A stretch of DNA of 64,000 nt from Sphingomonas sp. S-NIH.Pt15_0812 (GCF_003951315.1 NZ_QLJH01000019.1:1-64000), one strand, 5' to 3'. Shown: positions 27,777 to 37,238, counted from the stretch's first letter. The notes: generated by a model from the letters alone, not told the origin. Translations and numbers: made by a program.

Positions 27777-28535
27777 ATGACTGGACTATGGGCCGCCGGC
27801 TTCTGGGGGCTGGTGGGAGGATCGGCATTGGTCCTCGGCGCGGTCGTGGCGTGGTTCGCGACCCTGCCGCAACGCCTGATCGCCGCCGTGATGGCGGTCG
27901 GCGCGGGCGTGCTGATCTCCGCCGTGGCGTTCGACCTGATGGATGAGGCGTTCCACCAGGGCGGCTTCGATGCCACGGCGGTCGGCTTTCTTGGCGGAGC
28001 GATCACCTATACGGCCGCGAACATCATCGTCTCTAGGCGCGGAGCCCGTCACCGCAAGCGGTCGGGCTCCAACCCCGACGAACGCCAGTCCGATGCGCGC
28101 AGCGACTCCGGTGCCGCCATCGCGATCGGCGCGCTGCTCGACGGCATTCCGGAATCGGTCGTCATCGGCGTCAGTCTGCTCGGCGGCGGCGGCGTGAGCG
28201 CGGTGACGGTGGCGGCCGTGTTCCTGTCGAACGTGCCGGAGGGCTTGTCGAGCGCGGCCGGCATGAAGGCGGCCGGCCGCTCGCCCAAGTACGTGTTCGG
28301 CGTCTGGGGCGGCATCGCCATCGCCTCCGCGATCGCCGCGATGATCGGCAATGTGGCGCTGGCCGGCAGCAGCCCGGACCTGATCGCGGGCGTCACGGCG
28401 GTCGCGGCCGGCGCGATCCTCGCCATGCTGGTGGACACGATGATCCCGGAGGCCACCGAAGCCACGCATGACTATTCCGGCCTGATCGCGGTCGTTGGCT
28501 TCCTGCTGGCCTTCATTTTGACGAAAAGCGGTTGA
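27777..28535 (+). CDS. ZIP-family metal transporter
   Basis: 252 residues, eight predicted helices. A hydrophilic His/Arg-rich loop (about 87-115, RRGARHRKRSG) separates helix 3 and 4, as in ZIP proteins. Helices 4 and 5 hold AIGALLDGIPESVVIG and FLSNVPEGLSSAAGM, the metal-site helices of the family. Likely inner-membrane uptake of zinc or another divalent ion. ATG at 27777 follows AGGGGA by 6 nt. Confidence 0.85.
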   Translation: MTGLWAAGFWGLVGGSALVLGAVVAWFATLPQRLIAAVMAVGAGVLISAVAFDLMDEAFHQGGFDATAVGFLGGAITYTAANIIVSRRGARHRKRSGSNPDERQSDARSDSGAAIAIGALLDGIPESVVIGVSLLGGGGVSAVTVAAVFLSNVPEGLSSAAGMKAAGRSPKYVFGVWGGIAIASAIAAMIGNVALAGSSPDLIAGVTAVAAGAILAMLVDTMIPEATEATHDYSGLIAVVGFLLAFILTKSG

Positions 28536-28627
28536 AACCGATGGAGCGACCGCATCCCAAGCCTTGTATCCGGCAGAGCTGCCGCCGCGGCCGGGGGGGG
28601 GGCGTCAGGTCGGCACCGGCAAACGGT

Positions 28628-28659
28628 AAAGGCCGCCAGCCTTTCGACCAGCGGCCTTT
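28628..28659. terminator. bidirectional terminator between zip and the PEP-CTERM gene
   Basis: AAAGGCCGC (28628-28636) and GCGGCCTTT (28651-28659) are perfect 9-bp arms. The A-run on the left and TTTCTT on the right suit termination in both directions between two convergent genes. Confidence 0.75.
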
Positions 28660-28708
28660 CTTGAAGCCATACAGAGATGGGAGTTCAGGCCTCAAACCGG
28701 ATATGGGT

Positions 28709-28801
28709 TTACGCCAGGGCGATCTTGGTCGACCGGCGGCGATAGCGGGCTGCGGCTCCAACCATCGCAAAACCGACCAGCATCATCGCCCAAGTCGTGG
28801 G
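28709..28801 (-). pseudogene. untranslated PEP-CTERM tail beyond an amber stop
   Basis: Read in the frame of the gene at 28802-29467, the sequence after its TAG gives PTTWAMMLVGFAMVGAAA then RYRRRSTKIALA and a TAA at 28711-28709. This is a perfect PEP-CTERM helix and basic tail. The TAG replaces the Glu codon of PEP (GAG to TAG), so the sorting signal is cut off exactly at its key residue. Confidence 0.8.
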
Positions 28802-29467
28802 CTAGGGAACCGCCGCCACCGTCAACTGCGCGACCTTGAAGAAGTCGTTGCGATCGTCCGGCCCGTTGAACGAACCGCCCACGATCCAGACGTTCGACGC
28901 TTTGGCCAGCGGCAGGGCATAGGTCTGGAGAGCGGTCTTGTAGGCGTCGCTGTTGCTGTTGGAGCCACCGAGGCGGGTGTCGAACAGCGTCGCGGCATCC
29001 GTGCCCGTCAGCGCCGTGCCGAGGCCGAGCGTCGACGAGTTCCAGCCGATAAAGGCGTCATTGTCGGTATAGTTGCGGTCGTCGATGCCGAAGCTGTTCA
29101 GCTTTGCCGATTGCAGCGTCACGGCCTCGCTGAACTGGAGGATGAGGAATTCCCAGCCATTGATGTTGTCGATCTGGTGATAGCCGCCGTCGCGACGTTC
29201 ACCCTGCTGGTAGATGCCGAGACCGTTCGAGCCGAAAGACGCGATCTCGCCGGCCGTGAACGCACCATCGAAGCCTCGCGACCAAGCGGTCGCCTTCATC
29301 GTGATCGACCGCGACCCGTCACTGCCGGAGTAAGTGAAAGCATTGCCGTAGCCTGAGCCGGTAACTTTACCGGAATTGACTGTGTTGAACACGAAATCCG
29401 CGGCCTGCGCCGATCCGGCGCTAGCAAAGGCTCCAAATGCTGCCGTTGCGGCGATGATCTTCTTCAT
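28802..29467 (-). CDS. exported protein with PEP-CTERM signal removed by an amber codon
   Basis: 221 residues as translated. Signal peptide MKKIIAATAAFGAFASAGSA, then a beta-rich body with FNTVNSGKVTGSGYG and WEFLILQFSEAVTLQSA, similar in style to PEP-CTERM proteins that carry a lectin-like or choice-of-anchor domain. It ends VAAVP followed by TAG; with a Glu codon there it would read VPEPTTW and gain 31 codons ending in a basic tail. Without the signal the protein should be released into the periplasm or medium. GGGGA lies 5 nt before the ATG. A read error or readthrough is possible. Confidence 0.82.
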   Translation of the reverse strand: MKKIIAATAAFGAFASAGSAQAADFVFNTVNSGKVTGSGYGNAFTYSGSDGSRSITMKATAWSRGFDGAFTAGEIASFGSNGLGIYQQGERRDGGYHQIDNINGWEFLILQFSEAVTLQSAKLNSFGIDDRNYTDNDAFIGWNSSTLGLGTALTGTDAATLFDTRLGGSNSNSDAYKTALQTYALPLAKASNVWIVGGSFNGPDDRNDFFKVAQLTVAAVP

Positions 29468-29818
29468 GTCGTTCCCCGTAATCTGATGAACAATCTCCTA
29501 ACGTGGATTTTCGTTATCGCGCAATAGGTTGTTGGGGGCAGCTTTGTGTCAATATGAAGCCCGCCATGGTTAATCACTATAGTAACCATGATTTGCGGGT
29601 AATGCGATCGATCTAGACCCAGTCTGCACGCATAGGTTTTCGTGCGAGTTGAAGATTTGATTAGAGGCTGGCCCATCATTGCCGATGTGATCGACGACGC
29701 CCATCGCGTCGAGGTTCGCGACCAAGAGGTGCGGATCGCGGAGCACGACGCTATGCTGGAACGCACGATCAGGGTGTCCGGGCAGCCCGGCGCGGCAGTG
29801 TGCAAAGCTGAACGGAAA
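29468..29818. other. 351-nt region between the PEP-CTERM gene and tRNA-Arg
   Basis: The first 200 nt are AT-rich and hold the promoter of the PEP-CTERM gene. A minus-strand frame without a start codon is open from about 29811 to a TAA at 29570 and includes LLVANLDAMGVVDHIGNDG. It could be a gene remnant next to the tRNA 3' end, but I recognise no family. Confidence 0.35.
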
Positions 29819-29895
<77 letters not shown>

Positions 29896-29937
29896 CTGGA
29901 GGGCTCGCCTAGCAAAGCCTTTGGCGGAGCGCCAGCC

Positions 29938-30342
29938 CTAACGTGCAGGGAATCGTCGTGTCGGCGTCAGGGTGACGGGCTGGAAGGGCGCCAGGCCGCA
30001 GGCGGCGCCGCTCTGGATCGGCGCGCTGGTGATGACCGTCAGGATGTCGGTCGAGCAGAGCCGGTTGCCGATCGGGCGGTAGCTGATCCGCCGCTCATAG
30101 CCGAGGCCTGGGCAGGCCTGTGCCAGGGTGGTGCGGAAGACGCGGCGGTCGCGCATCAGGAAATCGATCACCCGGTCGCTGCGGACCTGGCTCTCGCGGA
30201 TCAGATGGGCGGGGATGCAGTCCACTGCCGCGCCTGCCGGCTCGGCCGGGGGCGGGGTGCCATGATCGCGGTTCCTGGCGGAAGCCGCGAAGGCGGGTGC
30301 GATCGCCAGCAGCAGGAAGAACCGTCGCCGGGATCGCGTCAT
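29938..30342 (-). CDS. DUF6491-like secreted protein
   Basis: 134 residues with a signal peptide ([20 protein letters not shown]). Conserved elements are [12 protein letters not shown], then a strand pattern [31 protein letters not shown] and [10 protein letters not shown], ending with [11 protein letters not shown]. The Cys-Leu/Ile-Pro, CPGLG and LC..D.I.V pattern is that of the small DUF6491 family of sphingomonads and caulobacters. Function unknown. GGAGG lies 7 nt before the ATG. Confidence 0.72.
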   Translation of the reverse strand: MTRSRRRFFLLLAIAPAFAASARNRDHGTPPPAEPAGAAVDCIPAHLIRESQVRSDRVIDFLMRDRRVFRTTLAQACPGLGYERRISYRPIGNRLCSTDILTVITSAPIQSGAACGLAPFQPVTLTPTRRFPAR

Positions 30343-30355
30343 CGCATCGCCTCCG

Positions 30356-31018
30356 TCAGGCCGCGCGCGCCGCCTTGGTGGCGGGCGGCGGGGTCTTGGG
30401 CTTGAACGCACAGAGATCGGCGACGATGCAACGCCAGCATTCGGGCCGGCGCGCCTTGCACACATAGCGGCCGTGCAGGATCAGCCAGTGATGGGCGTGC
30501 TGGCGAAAGGGCGGGGGCGTCGCCTTGTCCAGCTTCAGCTCGACCGCCAATGGCGTCTTGCCGGGGGCGAGGCCGGTGCGGTTGCAGACTCGGAAGATAT
30601 GCGTGTCGACCGCGAAGGTTTCCGCGCCGAACGCCACGTTGAGCACGACATTGGCGGTCTTGCGGCCGACGCCGGGCAGCCGCTCCAGCGCCTCGCGCGT
30701 GGCGGGCACCTCGCCGCCGAACGCATCGATCAGCATCTGCGACAGGGCGATGACGTTCTTCGCCTTGGCATTGTACAGGCCGATCGTCTTGATATGCCGT
30801 TTCAGCCCCTCCTCGCCGAGCGCCACCATCTTCTCGGGCGTGTCGACCGTCTCGAACAGCGCGCGGGTCGCCTTGTTGACCGACACGTCGGTCGCCTGCG
30901 CCGACAGCGCCACCGCCACGACCAGCGTGAACGGGTTGCGATAGTCCAGTTCGGTGACCGGATGCGGGTCCGCTTCCGCGAGCCGGTGATAGAAATCGCG
31001 AACGTCGGCGCGCTTCAC
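30356..31018 (-). CDS. nth: endonuclease III
   Basis: DNA glycosylase and AP lyase for oxidised pyrimidines. 220 residues from a GTG placed 2 nt after the dapB stop. The helix-hairpin-helix [13 protein letters not shown] carries the catalytic Lys, VDTHIFRV the catalytic Asp, and the 4Fe-4S cluster motif is intact as C-x6-C-x2-C-x5-C ([17 protein letters not shown]) near the C-terminus. Transcribed with dapB. Confidence 0.95.
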   Translation of the reverse strand: MKRADVRDFYHRLAEADPHPVTELDYRNPFTLVVAVALSAQATDVSVNKATRALFETVDTPEKMVALGEEGLKRHIKTIGLYNAKAKNVIALSQMLIDAFGGEVPATREALERLPGVGRKTANVVLNVAFGAETFAVDTHIFRVCNRTGLAPGKTPLAVELKLDKATPPPFRQHAHHWLILHGRYVCKARRPECWRCIVADLCAFKPKTPPPATKAARAA

Positions 31019-31020
31019 GC

Positions 31021-31749
31021 TCAGAGGCCCAGCACGTCGCCCATGCGATAGCGGCCGGCGGGTTGCCGGGCGAGCCATAGTGCCGCCTTCACCGCGCCGC
31101 GCGCGAAGATGCTGCGGTCCTGCGCCAGGTGGCTGAGTTCGATCCGCTCGCCTTCCGCCGCCAGGATGACGCTGTGATCGCCGACCACCGATCCGCCGCG
31201 CAGCGCCGCCAGCCCGATCGTGCCCTCGCTACGCGCGCCGGTCAGTCCGACGCGGCTGTCGACACGCAGTTCCGACAGCGTCGAGCCGCGCCCCGCCGCC
31301 GCCGCCTCGCCCAGCAGCAGCGCGGTGCCGGAGGGGGCATCGACCTTGTGGCGATGGTGCATCTCGACGATCTCGATGTCCCAGTCGGGTCCGAGCCGGG
31401 CGGCGGCCTCCTGCACCAGCATCGCCAGCAGCGTGACGCCGAGCGAGGTGTTGCCGGTCTGGAGGATGGCGACGCGGGTGGCGGCGGCGTCGATCGCCGC
31501 ATGGTGCGCGGGCGACAGGCCGGTGGTGCCGATCACGATCGGCGTATCCGCCGCGACCGCCGCGTCGAGATGTGCCTCCAGCGCGGAGGGCGTGGAGAAG
31601 TCGACCAGCACGTCGGCGGCGCGCGCAACGATCGCGGGATCATCCTTCGCCTCCGACCCGCCGGCGAGCCGTGCGCCAGCCTCGACCAGCGCGTCGGCGA
31701 TGGCGCGGCCCATGCGGCCGGCGCTGCCATAGATGCCGATGGCGGTCAT
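31021..31749 (-). CDS. dapB: 4-hydroxy-tetrahydrodipicolinate reductase
   Basis: Lysine and diaminopimelate pathway. 242 residues. The nucleotide motif GIYGSAGRMGRAI is at the N-terminus, followed by VLVDFSTPSAL, IGTTGLSPAH, the active-site EMHHRHKVDAPSGTAL and VVGDHSVILAAEGERIELSHLA near the end. The ATG at 31749 puts the dinucleotide motif at residue 4, as in the family; the longer frame to 31809 is not needed. nth follows after 2 nt. Confidence 0.96.
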   Translation of the reverse strand: MTAIGIYGSAGRMGRAIADALVEAGARLAGGSEAKDDPAIVARAADVLVDFSTPSALEAHLDAAVAADTPIVIGTTGLSPAHHAAIDAAATRVAILQTGNTSLGVTLLAMLVQEAAARLGPDWDIEIVEMHHRHKVDAPSGTALLLGEAAAAGRGSTLSELRVDSRVGLTGARSEGTIGLAALRGGSVVGDHSVILAAEGERIELSHLAQDRSIFARGAVKAALWLARQPAGRYRMGDVLGL

Positions 31750-31858
31750 GCGGGAAGGCTCAGATGCTGGCGGTGTGGCATGGCCGATCCTTGGCACGAA
31801 GCGCGGCAAGCCGGAACCGGAAATCGCCCGGTTTCGCTAACGCCCGGCGAGTAAAAGC

Positions 31859-31894
31859 GGAAACGCCGCCGGCCTGACGGCCGACGGCGTTTCC
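31859..31894 (-). terminator. rho-independent terminator of the PEP-CTERM gene at 31938-32474
   Basis: GGAAACGCCG (31859-31868) and CGGCGTTTCC (31885-31894) are perfect 10-bp arms with further GGCC pairing inside. On the minus strand the stem is followed by GCTTTTACT. It lies 43 nt past the PEP-CTERM gene stop. Confidence 0.75.
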
Positions 31895-31937
31895 GACGTT
31901 CGGGGCGGGAATCTGTCCTGCCGCCCCGTCCGTCACT

Positions 31938-32474
31938 TCAAGCGAAGCGGATCGCGGTGTTGCGGCGGCGATAGCGCGCAGCACCGGCGACCATGCCGAA
32001 GCCGAGCAGCATCAGTGCCCAGGTGGCGGGTTCGGGCACCGCCGAGATGGTGACGACGTTGCCGCCCTCGGTCGGCACCACATAGCCACCCGGCGTGGCC
32101 AAGTCGGCATCGGTGATGTTCAGCCTCAGGCCGCCGATGTAGAGCGGCTTGGCGGCGGTGAAGGCATCGTCGAACCAGTATTCGACCGAGTCCTCACCTT
32201 TCCGCTTCGTGCCGATGCCGAAGTTGAAGGCGCCATATTCCGCTGCGGAACTGCCGAAATAGGCGGCGTTGTTGCCCTTGAGGCTGTTGCTGATGTCAAA
32301 GAAGACGTAGTTGGCGATCGAGTTCTGGATGCCGGTATCGGAGTTCAGATCGAACGAATCGATCAGATCTGCGCCATTGGTAATCTTGAAGTTCAGCAGC
32401 GCAGCGGAGGCCGGCGCAGCGGCGAGGATGGTCAGGGCGGCGGTGCTGGCGAGCAGGGTCTTGATGATCTTCAC
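31938..32474 (-). CDS. PEP-CTERM sorting-domain protein
   Basis: 178 residues from a GTG (GGAG 6 nt upstream). Signal peptide at residues 1-24 (from KIIKTLLASTAALT, ending ASA). The body has FKITNGADLIDSFDLNSDTG and YWFDDAF and is beta-rich. The end is a complete sorting signal: VPEPATWALMLLGFGMVAGA, then ARYRRRNTAIRFA. The tail is close to that of the amber-cut locus at 28709-28801 (both VP.PxTWAxMLxGF and RYRRR), so the two may be paralogues in this part. Confidence 0.85.
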   Translation of the reverse strand: MKIIKTLLASTAALTILAAAPASAALLNFKITNGADLIDSFDLNSDTGIQNSIANYVFFDISNSLKGNNAAYFGSSAAEYGAFNFGIGTKRKGEDSVEYWFDDAFTAAKPLYIGGLRLNITDADLATPGGYVVPTEGGNVVTISAVPEPATWALMLLGFGMVAGAARYRRRNTAIRFA

Positions 32475-32604
32475 AAAGGTCTCCGTCAGAGAGGTTCGAG
32501 AACTTGACGCCTCTTTGATGCGACCGACCGAGTAGGGCAACAGATAGCTTGGATTAACAATGTGCTAAAGCGGGACGATGATAAAGATGAATAAAATAAT
32601 CCAT

Positions 32605-32617
32605 GATAATCATTATG
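32605..32617. promoter_or_regulatory. partial Fur-box-like palindrome
   Basis: GATAATCATTATG matches 12 of the last 13 bases of the classical Fur box (GATAATGATAATCATTATC), but the first hexamer is absent. It lies in the divergent promoter region of the PEP-CTERM gene and the sirtuin gene. Alphaproteobacterial iron regulators often use other motifs, so this is weak. Confidence 0.3.
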
Positions 32618-32724
32618 TTGATCGGTAAACCTCCATGCGATCGCCCATCGGCTCTGTCGATTTTCGGTGTCACCGGGCCTTGCCGGGCCTGTTCGCCAAT
32701 CGCTGGGGCTTCTATCCTGCCGTC

Positions 32725-33450
32725 ATGGAGAAACGATCTGCCATCGTCGTGCTGACCGGGGCGGGGATTTCTGCCGAATCGGGGGTCCCCACTTTCCGAG
32801 GGCCCGGAGGCTTGTGGGAGGGGCATCGGGTCGAGGAGGTCTGCACGCCGCAGGCGCTGGGGGCCGACCCGGCCTTGGTGCACCGCTTCTACGATTTGCG
32901 CCGTGCGGCGCTGCTCGATGTCGTGCCAAATCCCGCCCATGAGGCGCTGGCGCGACTGGACCGGGAATGGCGGGGCGAGTTGCTGATCGTGACGCAGAAT
33001 GTCGACGACCTGCATGAGCGGGCGGGCGCGCGGCGGCTGCTCCATATGCATGGCGAATTGCGATCCGCCTTGTGCGCCGCCTGCGGTGCCCGGATGCCGC
33101 ATCCGGGGCCACTGCCGCCCGGCAGCCGCTGCCCAGGCTGCGGGGCGGCGGCGCTACGGCCGGACATCGTCTTCTTCGGCGAGTTTCCCTACGCGATGGA
33201 GCGGATCGAGGCCGCGCTGGCGGCCTGCGACCTGTTCGTCTCGATCGGCACGTCGGGCGCGGTCTATCCGGCGGCGGGATTCGTCGCGAAGGCCGCCGCC
33301 TATGGCGCACGCACGCTGGAACTCAATCTGGAGCCATCGGCAGGCAGCCGCCGATTCGACGAGACGCGGCTCGGCCCCGCCAGCCGGCTGGTGCCCGAAT
33401 GGGTCGAGGCGCTGCTTCAGTCGACCCAGTCGAGCCCGATGTCGCGATAG
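32725..33450 (+). CDS. cobB: NAD-dependent protein deacylase (sirtuin, class III)
   Basis: 241 residues. NAD-binding GAGISAESGVPTFRG at 12-26, TQNVDDLHERAG at 90-101, catalytic H109 in LHMHGEL, and a zinc site C-x2-C...C-x2-C at about 117-144. Y56 and R59 (FYDLR) form the class III pair that favours succinyl and malonyl over acetyl lysine. The ATG has no obvious ribosome site. The last 34 nt overlap the 3' end of era on the other strand. Confidence 0.92.
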   Translation: MEKRSAIVVLTGAGISAESGVPTFRGPGGLWEGHRVEEVCTPQALGADPALVHRFYDLRRAALLDVVPNPAHEALARLDREWRGELLIVTQNVDDLHERAGARRLLHMHGELRSALCAACGARMPHPGPLPPGSRCPGCGAAALRPDIVFFGEFPYAMERIEAALAACDLFVSIGTSGAVYPAAGFVAKAAAYGARTLELNLEPSAGSRRFDETRLGPASRLVPEWVEALLQSTQSSPMSR

Positions 33451-34313
33451 AGCGTTCGGTCCTCGTCCCAGCCGGGGCGGACCTTGACGTGGAGGTAGAG
33501 GTGCACCGGCCGGTCGAGCAGCACCGCCAGTTCGGTGCGCGCGCGCGCGCCGATCTCGCGGATGCGGCTGCCGCCCTTGCCCAGCACGATGGCGCGCTGG
33601 GTCGGGCGCTCGACCAGGATCTGCTGGTGGATCTCGACCGATCCGTCCTCGCGCTCCTTGAACGCCTCGGTCTCGATCGCGCTGGCATAGGGCAACTCGG
33701 CATGGAGCTGGAGATAGAGCTGCTCGCGCGTCACTTCGGCGGCCATGGCGCGCTCGGTGGCGTCGGACACCTGGTCCTCGGGATAGTGCCAGGGGCCGAC
33801 CGGCATCGCCCCGGCCAGCGCGCGCTTCAATTCGGGCAGGCCGTCGCCGGTCTGGGCGGAGACGAACCAGGTCTCTGCAAAGGGCAGCAGCGCGTTCAGC
33901 CGCTCGGCATGGATCAGCAGCTTGGCCTTGTCGGCCAGGTCGACCTTGTTGAGGATCAGGTGCTTGGGCTCGGGCCGGTCGCGTAAGGATTCGGCGATGT
34001 CGGTCACCTTGCTGCCCAGGCCGCCCTTGGCGTCGACGACCAGCGCCAGCACGTCCGCGCCTTCGGTCCCGCCCCAGGCGGCGGCGACCATCGCGCGGTC
34101 CAGCCGGCGCTGCGGCTCGAAGATGCCGGGCGTGTCGACCAGCAGCAGCTGCGCCTCCTCCTCGATCGCGACGCCCATCAGGCGCGCGCGCGTCGTCTGC
34201 GCCTTGGGGCTGACGATCGCCACCTTCTGCCCGACCAGGGCATTGACCAGGGTGGACTTGCCCGCATTGGGCGCGCCGAGGACGGCGACGAGGCCGCAAC
34301 GTTGTTCGCTCAT
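33417..34313 (-). CDS. era: GTPase Era
   Basis: Ribosome-assembly GTPase that binds 16S rRNA. 298 residues from the ATG at 34313. GTPase motifs: G1 GAPNAGKST (14-22), G2 region KAQTTRARLMG, G3 DTPG, G4 NKVD. The C-terminal KH domain contains VLGKGGSRIREIGARAR. An extension to 34349 adds 12 residues with no homology. Its 3' end overlaps the sirtuin gene by 34 nt in convergent orientation. Confidence 0.96.
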   Translation of the reverse strand: MSEQRCGLVAVLGAPNAGKSTLVNALVGQKVAIVSPKAQTTRARLMGVAIEEEAQLLLVDTPGIFEPQRRLDRAMVAAAWGGTEGADVLALVVDAKGGLGSKVTDIAESLRDRPEPKHLILNKVDLADKAKLLIHAERLNALLPFAETWFVSAQTGDGLPELKRALAGAMPVGPWHYPEDQVSDATERAMAAEVTREQLYLQLHAELPYASAIETEAFKEREDGSVEIHQQILVERPTQRAIVLGKGGSRIREIGARARTELAVLLDRPVHLYLHVKVRPGWDEDRTLYRDIGLDWVD

Positions 34314-34400
34314 GCGCGTGGCGTAGAGGCGGGACGGGGGGCGGGGCAAGCCCCGAGCTTCCGCGCGGGCAAAGGGTGGCGCTCCGCCTGGCCCTGGACT

Positions 34401-34414
34401 CCCGCGTTCGCGGG
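34401..34414. repeat. short hairpin repeat (CCCGCGTTCGCGGG)
   Basis: CCCGCG-TT-CGCGGG is a perfect small hairpin, preceded by CTGGACT and followed by AACATG. It resembles the short intergenic hairpin units near 55228-55572 and 63022-63044. Confidence 0.45.
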
Positions 34415-34428
34415 AACATGAAGAGGCG

Positions 34429-34454
34429 CCCCCTCCCCGAAGGCGGGAAGGGGG
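34429..34454 (-). terminator. xylA operon terminator hairpin
   Basis: CCCCCTCCCCG (34429-34439) pairs with CGGGAAGGGGG (34444-34454), one non-Watson-Crick position, 4-nt loop. It lies 9 nt after the xylA stop on the minus strand. The T-tract is weak. Confidence 0.55.
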
Positions 34455-34463
34455 CCGGACGTC

Positions 34464-35771
34464 TTACAGGAAGCGGTTGATGAGGTTCTCGATCCGCTCC
34501 TGCCGGCCGGAGCGGGGCTTGGGATCGATGTTCCGCTCCACCGCCAGGTCGGCGATGCCCGCCAGGTCGAGGCCGCCGACCTGCTGGCCGAACGCGCCGT
34601 CCCAGCCGGCGTAACGCTCCGCCTTGATCGAGTCGAGGCGACCGTCCTCGATGATCGCGGCGGCGTTGAGCAGGCCCTTGGCGACCACGTCGATGCCGCC
34701 GACGTGGCCGTAGAACAGGTCGGCCGGGTCCATCGACTGGCGACGCACCTTGGCGTCGAAGTTGAAGCCGCCGGTGGTGAAGCCGCCCGCGCGGATGATC
34801 TCGATCATCGCCAGCGTCAGTTCCTCGACCGAGTTGGGGAATTGATCCGTGTCCCAGCCATTCTGCGGGTCACCGCGATTGGCGTCGATCGAGCCGAAGA
34901 TGCCGAGCGCCGCCGATGTCGCGATCTCATGCTCGAAGGTGTGGCCCGACAGCGTGGCGTGGTTCGCCTCGATATTGACCTTGACCTCGTTCTCCAAGCC
35001 GTAGCGCTTCAGGAAGCCGTACACGGTCGCGGTGTCGAAGTCGTACTGATGCTTGGTCGGCTCGTGCGGCTTGGGCTCGATCAGGATCGTGCCGGTGAAG
35101 CCGATCTTGTGCTTGTGCTCGACCACCAGGCTGAGGAAGCGGCCGAAATTGTCCAGCTCGCGCTTCAGGTCGGTGTTGTGCAGCGTCTCATACCCCTCGC
35201 GGCCGCCCCACAGCACATAGTTGCTGCCGCCCAGGCGATGCGTGGCCTCCAGCGCGTCGCGGACCTGGAGCGCGCCGAACGCATAGACCTCCGGATCGGG
35301 ATTGGTCGCGCCGCCGGCGGCGAAGCGCGGATGGCTGAACAGATTGGCGGTGCCCCAGAGCAGCTTGCGGCCCGACGAGGCCTGGAGCGTCTCCAGATGG
35401 TCGACGGCCTCGGCGAAATAGCGGCGATGCTCGGTGACGTTGGCGGCGTCCGCCATCACGTCCACGTCATGGAAGCAGTAATAGGGCACGTCGAGCTTCT
35501 GGAAGAAGTCGAACGCCACCTCGCGCTTCTCGGCGGCCGCCGCGCTGTCGTTCGCGCCGCGATGCCAGGGGCGGTTGAAGGTGCCGCCGCCGAACACGTC
35601 GGAGCCGGGCCAGCAGAAGGTGTGCCAGAAACAGGCGGCGAAGCGGAGATGCTCCTCCATCGTCTTGCCCATCACGACGCGGTTCTTGTCGTAATAGCGA
35701 TAGGCCAGCTCGTTGGTCGAATCCGGACCTTCGTAGCGGATCTGGGGAATGTCGGCGAAGAAATCGGACAT
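34464..35771 (-). CDS. xylA: xylose isomerase
   Basis: Converts D-xylose to D-xylulose. 435 residues. [15 protein letters not shown], the active-site YYCFHDVDV, metal-site segments [18 protein letters not shown] and [17 protein letters not shown], and [20 protein letters not shown] identify a class II xylose isomerase. The ATG overlaps the xylB stop by one base (TGATG). Last gene of the GH43-xylB-xylA operon. Confidence 0.97.
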   Translation of the reverse strand: MSDFFADIPQIRYEGPDSTNELAYRYYDKNRVVMGKTMEEHLRFAACFWHTFCWPGSDVFGGGTFNRPWHRGANDSAAAAEKREVAFDFFQKLDVPYYCFHDVDVMADAANVTEHRRYFAEAVDHLETLQASSGRKLLWGTANLFSHPRFAAGGATNPDPEVYAFGALQVRDALEATHRLGGSNYVLWGGREGYETLHNTDLKRELDNFGRFLSLVVEHKHKIGFTGTILIEPKPHEPTKHQYDFDTATVYGFLKRYGLENEVKVNIEANHATLSGHTFEHEIATSAALGIFGSIDANRGDPQNGWDTDQFPNSVEELTLAMIEIIRAGGFTTGGFNFDAKVRRQSMDPADLFYGHVGGIDVVAKGLLNAAAIIEDGRLDSIKAERYAGWDGAFGQQVGGLDLAGIADLAVERNIDPKPRSGRQERIENLINRFL

Positions 35772-37231
35772 CAGGCGTTCCTGTCGAGAGGGGTGGGGGT
35801 GATGCGGGAATAGGCGTCGCGGAAGGCGGCCTTCTTGGCGGCGAGCCGGTCGACCAGTTCGGGTTCGGGGGCGATGCTGCGCGCGACCGGCGGGGCGGCG
35901 CAGACGCTGGCGGGATCGCCGCCATCGACGGCGAGCTGCGCGAGGCGGGCGGCGCCCAAGGCCGGGCCGACCTCGCCGCCCTGGAGATAGACCAGCTCGA
36001 CCTCCATCGCGCTGGCGAGGATGCGGCCCCAATAGCCGGAGCGCGCACCACCGCCGATCACCGCCATGCGGTCGACCCGCGTGCCGGCATCCTTCAATGC
36101 GTCGAGCCCGTCGGCCAGCGCGAAGGCGACGCCCTCCAGCACCGCCTGCGCCAGTCGGCCGCCGTCCGTGTCATGGTCGAGGCGGAGGAAGGCGCCACGC
36201 ACCTCGGCATCGTTGTGCGGCGTCCGCTCGCCCGACAGATAGGGGAGGAAGAGTTCGGGGCCGCAGGCCGGCCCCGCCGCCTCGGCGCGCGCGAACAGTT
36301 CGGCCGCGCCGCCGGCCGCCGTGATCCGCGCCACCCAGTCGATGCACGAGGCGGCGGACAGGTGGACCGACATCTGGTGCCACAGGCCGGGCAGGGCGTG
36401 GCAGAAGGCATGGACGGCGCGCGCCGGATTGGGGCGGAACTCCTTCGTCGCGACGAAGATCACGCCCGAGGTGCCGAGCGACAGCAGCGCGTCGCCGTCC
36501 CGCACCACGCCGACGCCGACCGCGCCCGCCGCATTGTCGCCGCCGCCGGCCGCGACCGGCACTGGCGGCACGCCCCACAGTTCGGCCACCTCGGCCAGCA
36601 GCGTGCCGGTGACGTCCGATCCCTCGTGCAGGCTGGGCATCTGCGCCTGGGTCAAGCCGCAGGCGGCGAGCACCGCGTCGCTCCACCGCCGGCCGGCGAC
36701 GTCGAGCCAGATGGTGCCGGCGCTGTCCGACAGGTCGGACGCCTTGTCGCCGGTCATCTTCAGCCGGACATAGTCCTTGGGCAGCAGCACGGCGCGGACC
36801 GCGGCGAACACGTCCGGCTCGTGGTCGCGGACCCATAGCAGCTTGGGCGCGGTGAAGCCGGGCATCGCCAGATTGCCGGTGATCGCGTGGAGATCGGGCA
36901 CCGCCGCCTCCAGCGCGCGGCACTCGGCGGCGCTGCGCCCGTCATTCCACAAAATGGCGGGGCGCAAGGGGCGGTCGTCCGCCCCCAGCAGGGTCGCGCC
37001 GTGCATCTGCCCGGCGAGACCGATGCCGCGCACCGCGCGCCGCACCGCCGGGTCGATCGCCTGGACGGCGGCGGTGGTCGCCTTCCACCAGGCGTCGGGG
37101 TCCTGTTCGGACCAGAGCGGATGGGGACGCTGCACGGTCAGCGCCGCCGTTCCCTGTCCGGCGACCGCGCCGCTGTCGTCGAGCACTACCGCCTTGACGC
37201 CGGAGGTGCCGATATCGATGCCGAGAAACAT
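35771..37231 (-). CDS. xylB: xylulokinase
   Basis: Phosphorylates D-xylulose to xylulose 5-phosphate. 486 residues of the FGGY kinase family: ATP/Mg motif [13 protein letters not shown] at the N-terminus, GQMHGATLL, the catalytic Asp in [12 protein letters not shown], and the adenine-site [11 protein letters not shown]. It starts 7 nt after the GH43 stop and is coupled to xylA by a one-base overlap. Confidence 0.96.
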   Translation of the reverse strand: MFLGIDIGTSGVKAVVLDDSGAVAGQGTAALTVQRPHPLWSEQDPDAWWKATTAAVQAIDPAVRRAVRGIGLAGQMHGATLLGADDRPLRPAILWNDGRSAAECRALEAAVPDLHAITGNLAMPGFTAPKLLWVRDHEPDVFAAVRAVLLPKDYVRLKMTGDKASDLSDSAGTIWLDVAGRRWSDAVLAACGLTQAQMPSLHEGSDVTGTLLAEVAELWGVPPVPVAAGGGDNAAGAVGVGVVRDGDALLSLGTSGVIFVATKEFRPNPARAVHAFCHALPGLWHQMSVHLSAASCIDWVARITAAGGAAELFARAEAAGPACGPELFLPYLSGERTPHNDAEVRGAFLRLDHDTDGGRLAQAVLEGVAFALADGLDALKDAGTRVDRMAVIGGGARSGYWGRILASAMEVELVYLQGGEVGPALGAARLAQLAVDGGDPASVCAAPPVARSIAPEPELVDRLAAKKAAFRDAYSRITPTPLDRNA

Positions 37232-37238
37232 GGGGGGA

